From contig OY729419.2 of assembly GCA_963422285.2 (NCBI GenBank), positions 930,001-994,000 on the forward strand: a stretch of 64,000 bases of DNA, read 5' to 3'. Below are positions 61,226-64,000 of the stretch, piece by piece (positions within the stretch are counted from its first letter, which is position 1; the number at the start of each line of letters is the position of its first letter). The translations under genes and the position numbers were made by a program. The DNA is from VXYL01 sp963422285 (GTDB lineage: Bacteria > Pseudomonadota > Gammaproteobacteria > Pseudomonadales > Azotimanducaceae). The notes beneath the pieces are model-generated. The model saw only the letters and a program-made list of their open reading frames with translations. It did not search any database and was not told where the DNA came from.

Positions 61226-61921
61226 TCAACTCGACTTTCGCGCCTTCAGCCGCGCCAGCACGTCTTCGGCGGCGCTGGCGCCGGAGGTGCCGATGCCCTT
61301 GGCGCGCAACTTGGCGTCGATGTCGTCGCCGGCCTCCTGGCCCTCCAGCCACTCGCCGGCTTCCATGCGATCCTGCCAGCCCTGCTGCTTGGCCTTCACC
61401 CGCTCGAGGGCCTTCGACACCCGATGCCCGCTGGAGCCGGTGGCGGCGAAGTTCTTCGACACGCTTTCCGTAGCGCGCTGCAATTCCTGCACCGTGCGCA
61501 CCTTGTCGAGTTCGCGCTTGTTCTTCTGGATGGTGCGCTCCCGGGCCTTGATCATGCTGTGGATCTTGTGGACCTCGGCGTCCAAGGCGGCCTGTTCGCC
61601 AGCCTTCTCGGCGCGTTCCTCTTCCAGTTCGGCGATGCGCTCGGCGACCTCTGCCGCCAATGCTTCCTCGCCGGTGTTCAGCGCGGCCACCGCCTTGCGC
61701 TCGTAGTCCCCCGCATCCTGATCGAGCGTGGCGATCTCGCGCTTGAGCTTGATCTCGGCGCTCTTCATCCGCGTCAGGCTCTGCTTGGCGTTGCCGATAG
61801 CCGTCTCCGCGTCGCGGATCTCCTGTTCCAGAATGCGGATGGCGTTGGCGTCGACGATGACTTCGCCAACCTCGCTGGCACCTCCTCGCAGTGCCGTCAA
61901 CATGTCTCTAAGCACACCCAT
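61226..61921 (-). CDS. PspA/IM30-family protein (YjfJ-like)
   Basis: 231 residues, almost all coiled coil: MGVLRDMLTALRGG, EVIVDANAIRILEQEIRDAE, long Glu/Lys/Arg heptads to about residue 170, then a short Gly- and Ala-rich tail. PspA family members are ESCRT-III-like and polymerise on membranes to repair them. Operon partner of the DUF2170 protein, as in yjfIJK. Confidence 0.88.
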   Translation of the reverse strand: MGVLRDMLTALRGGASEVGEVIVDANAIRILEQEIRDAETAIGNAKQSLTRMKSAEIKLKREIATLDQDAGDYERKAVAALNTGEEALAAEVAERIAELEEERAEKAGEQAALDAEVHKIHSMIKARERTIQKNKRELDKVRTVQELQRATESVSKNFAATGSSGHRVSKALERVKAKQQGWQDRMEAGEWLEGQEAGDDIDAKLRAKGIGTSGASAAEDVLARLKARKSS

Positions 61922-61947
61922 GGTGTCTACCTCCGTCTTCGTGTTGC

Positions 61948-62349
61948 TCAAGCCAGCATGTGCTCGACCGCTTCGAGCACGTCGATGGTGTTCTCCGCCT
62001 GCACCTCCAGTTCGTGGGCCACAACCTCGAACCGAGTGGACAGCGCCATGGCGCCGAACAGGATGTAGGTGTCCCCCTGCAAGCCGATGGCGGACAGCGG
62101 CACCGCCGGACTCAAGCGCAGGAACGTGGCGTTGAGCTCGTCGCGCTGGTCCGGCTGGACCTCGGAGAGAGCGAACAGGGGGGTCACCGATAGGATCTGC
62201 GTCTCCGTCATGGTGACGGAGATGGGGAACTCGTCGTTGTTGGAGCAGACGACTTCCAGGATGCCTTGCTCGGTGACGAGCGCATCGAACGTGGTGCCTT
62301 CCTCGCCAGCGTAGTCGTTGAGTCGGAAGGCCAGATCGTCCAAGGTCAT
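61948..62349 (-). CDS. DUF2170 protein (YjfI-like)
   Basis: 133 residues. FDALVTEQGILEVVCSNNDEFPI, ETQILSVTPLF and FALSEVQPDQRDELNATFLRL are typical of DUF2170 (segments shown are parts of the visible sequence). First gene of the PspA operon, 26 bp before pspA-like. Function unknown; likely works with PspA at the membrane. Confidence 0.85.
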   Translation of the reverse strand: MTLDDLAFRLNDYAGEEGTTFDALVTEQGILEVVCSNNDEFPISVTMTETQILSVTPLFALSEVQPDQRDELNATFLRLSPAVPLSAIGLQGDTYILFGAMALSTRFEVVAHELEVQAENTIDVLEAVEHMLA

Positions 62350-62417
62350 GCGGAAACTCCCTCATGCTGTTGGCGGATTGTCCCCGCCCGGGCTCGCCGA
62401 GCGTCCATGAAGCGAAC

Positions 62418-62445
62418 GTTATGACATATTATGTCGCGGCGTCAA
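62418..62445 (-). promoter_or_regulatory. Promoter with palindromic operator for the PspA-like operon
   Basis: Minus strand: TTGACG (62445-62440), 16 bp, CATAAC (62423-62418), preceded by an A-run. The spacer contains the palindrome GACATA-T-TATGTC (62423-62435). A dimeric regulator bound there would block or activate the promoter. 69 bp before the DUF2170 start. Confidence 0.5.
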
Positions 62446-62695
62446 TACTTTTTTTCGGCTTCTGCCCAGCGATGCGCATGTCGCCACAGCAGGGCGGCAA
62501 GACGCCACTGCGGCTACCCCGACGGGAAGAAGATGCTCGGAAGCACAAGGACTACTTCCAGGGTGGCAATTCCCACAGTCTGCGTGTTGAAGATAGGCAC
62601 AAGGATGGTTGCCATGTCATCGCCGAAGCGGCGAAGGCATTGGCTTGAGGTCTAGCCCCAGTCATGGGATGACAGGACGGCGCAGGGCATAGCTG

Positions 62696-62720
62696 CCGGG
62701 GCCTCCTGATTAGGCCCCGG
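62696..62720. terminator. Perfect GC hairpin
   Basis: CCGGGGCCT (62696-62704), 7-nt loop, AGGCCCCGG (62712-62720). No T-run on either side; possible terminator or repeat element. Confidence 0.4.
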
Positions 62721-63056
62721 ACAATGGCGCTGGCGGAGCCTTCCCGGGCGGCTTGTCAGGCTCCGATAGGCCAGTCGATCATCACTACCCTCTTCATGGC
62801 ATGTTCGATTTCTGCTCCCGCTTCCACTGGTCGAATGCGGGATGCTCGCGAATGCATCCAAGTCGGCGTCGGCGTCAACTCTATCAAGAACGAACCCTGG
62901 AGCAGGCTTTTCCGCATGGCTGAAATCAGCGAGAGCTTCGTCTACAGCTGGCTTGCCGCATACCAGCCACCTGTCAGGCTCGATTGGCGAACACGGCAGG
63001 ATTGTCGTCTTTCGGTCTCAGGCGAACCCGTTCGTCAAGGTGGTTCAACGCTTCGT

Positions 63057-63266
63057 TCACCCGTCCGGCCGTTTCCCCGCCCAGGAGATCAAGCCCAATG
63101 TTCTGCACCGGTCGTCTTCCGGAGTAGCCGTGTCGTCCAGAACTGCTTGGAAGCGTTCGATCGCGTCCTCCCGGCTCCTAGCCGGTGGTTCAGGCATGGC
63201 ATCGATCCCACGGCCGATCCTGTCCGCGCGGATTCTCTCTTTCTTTTCCTGTTCATCCGAAAACAT
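63057..63266 (-). CDS. Small charged protein, possibly frameshifted
   Basis: 69 residues from ATG 63266, with AGAGG upstream: MFSDEQEKKERIRADRIG, SREDAIERFQAVLDD, then a stop at KRPDG. Adjacent sequence in another frame (GRVNEALNHLDERVRLRP to about 62978) looks like its continuation, so the gene may be broken. TPR-like pattern, not proven. Confidence 0.35.
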   Translation of the reverse strand: MFSDEQEKKERIRADRIGRGIDAMPEPPARSREDAIERFQAVLDDTATPEDDRCRTLGLISWAGKRPDG

Positions 63267-63269
63267 CCT

Positions 63270-63770
63270 CTTGCCTCTCTTGGCCCAGCTGTCTCTATTT
63301 CCGCGCCAGCTCGGTTGAGCAGCGCCAAGCCAGCGAAGCCTGATGAAGCCGAGATCGGCACCGGCTTCAGGAACGCAAGAAGCCGCTTGTGCCCTTGTCA
63401 TTGGCGCCGCCATAGAAGCCATCGAGCGCGAGAGTCCCCGTCGAGGCCAGAAGTCCGACTGCCACGAAAGCGGCCAAGGCACCGACGAATACATGGCCTA
63501 GTACGCCAGCATCCCATGCTAGCCACTAGCGCTTCTCTTGATGGAATCTTCGGAGGAAGGAGGACGGTCACGCCCCACCGTCAGCATTCGCGGCAGAACC
63601 ATCGGGTACCGGAAGTCGGACCGAAGCGCTTGGGCCAACCCTCCGAGTTCGCCGGAAATCAGCGTAACGAGGATAATCCGAATGTCCGGATCACAAGCAT
63701 TGGAGCGAGAGGCAACCGGGCACCTGAATTGCCTAAAGGAAGCATGCGAGGATGCCTTGCCGTGAATCAA
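63270..63770 (-). pseudogene. Decayed membrane protein gene
   Basis: Protein-like pieces occur in successive frames on the minus strand: IRIILVTLISGELGGLAQAL (63700-63640), then AWDAGVLGHVFVGALAAF and VAVGLLASTGTLALDGF (63510-63420), then PVPISASSGFAGLALLNRAG (63370-63310). Order and hydrophobicity fit one small multi-pass membrane protein broken by at least two frameshifts. It precedes the small charged gene. Confidence 0.42.
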
Positions 63771-63857
63771 GCATGCCGGAAAGCATCGAGAACATGCGGC
63801 TCCCTCATGCCGTATGCGGGGTTGGCTTGCGATCCTGCCGTTGACCGCGTGGGCGGT

Positions 63858-64000
63858 TCACGATCCATCCTTGTCGGCCGCGAAGAACACGCCCTGGTAT
63901 TGCTGCCATGCCTGCTGATGGTAGTCGTAGACGGCGTGGCTGCCCAGGCGGTTGACGCGAATCCCTTCCACCTCGTCGAAGAAGCCGTTGGGGAAGGCGA
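63858..64000 (-). CDS. C-terminal end of an unknown protein, 5' part beyond window
   Basis: The minus strand is open from the right edge to TGA 63860-63858. It reads AFPNGFFDEVEGIRVNRLG, then HAVYDYHQQAWQQYQGVFF and AADKDGS. Aromatic and well-composed, so it is very likely real. Family unknown. Confidence 0.6.
   Translation of the reverse strand, partial: AFPNGFFDEVEGIRVNRLGSHAVYDYHQQAWQQYQGVFFAADKDGS

Larger units (their letters stand above)
62350..63056. other. Non-coding and decayed region right of the PspA operon
   Basis: Apart from the promoter and the hairpin at 62696, no gene is supported. Minus strand 63056-62978 continues the small charged gene at 63266 in a shifted frame (GRVNEALNHLDERVRLRPKD). 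Confidence 0.45.

Overview
The window is GC-rich chromosomal DNA from a bacterium, most likely a gammaproteobacterium. The evidence is conserved gene order: truA-trpF-trpB-trpA-folC-dedD/SPOR-cvpA-purF; lpxH-folD-tRNA-Pro/Arg/His-tig-clpP-clpX-lon-hupB-ppiD; methyltransferase-rnhA-dnaQ; and a Pseudomonas-type cysI followed by a DUF934 gene. NhaB, a CPA2 antiporter and a BCCT transporter fit a sodium-rich (marine or host-associated) habitat, but the species cannot be named from the sequence alone.

Layout. 1-5.2 kb: a lipoprotein gene cut by the left edge, a YcaQ-like gene, gamma-glutamyltransferase and an Hsp20 chaperone. 5.6-7.8 kb: a two-gene accessory operon (GIY-YIG-like membrane protein plus a double zinc-ribbon protein) beside an IS5-type transposase remnant. 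7.9-14.2 kb: BCCT transporter and a biotin-dependent acyl-CoA carboxylase (beta, alpha) with an enoyl-CoA hydratase of the leucine or isoprenoid degradation type. 14.2-21 kb: accessory island with an AT-richer coiled-coil lipoprotein, hicBA with a broken toxin, a duplicated scrap of the hydratase gene, an AlbA_2 protein plus a PHP-SMC ATPase that look like a defence pair, and a shattered FitAB-type toxin-antitoxin. 21.2-25.8 kb: FetB-like permease, flavin monooxygenase, APH-fold kinase, a truncated DUF222 gene under a probable LexA box, and arsC. 25.8-35.3 kb: the truA-trp-folC-cvpA-purF block, with a frameshifted Rpn-type nuclease gene inside it. 35.5-47.3 kb: a cysteine-patterned secreted protein, lpxH, folD, three tRNAs and the tig-clpPX-lon-hupB-ppiD proteostasis block. 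47.3-58 kb: a decayed gene, methyltransferase-rnhA-dnaQ, nhaB, nudC, an SCP2-like gene, two broken accessory genes, sohB, a YhdH-type oxidoreductase and an antiporter. 58-62.4 kb: cysI-DUF934 and a four-gene operon around a PspA-like protein. 62.4-64 kb: decayed sequence and the tail of one more gene.

Three things stand out. First, short palindromic elements sit in frame inside otherwise normal housekeeping genes: a 45-bp-period family in the ycaQ-like gene and purF, and a second family in lon, the DUF1289 gene and probably the cvpA tail. They behave like the Rickettsia palindromic elements, which add peptide inserts at tolerant loops. Second, a secreted protein has ten cysteines with mirror-symmetric spacing 6-6-6-10-12-10-6-6-6. 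Third, frameshifts and stops are confined to accessory genes (hicA, fitAB, rpn, a YEATS-like gene, a collagen-like gene, a small coiled-coil gene, an IS transposase), while about 40 housekeeping genes are intact, so the damage looks biological rather than a sequencing artefact.
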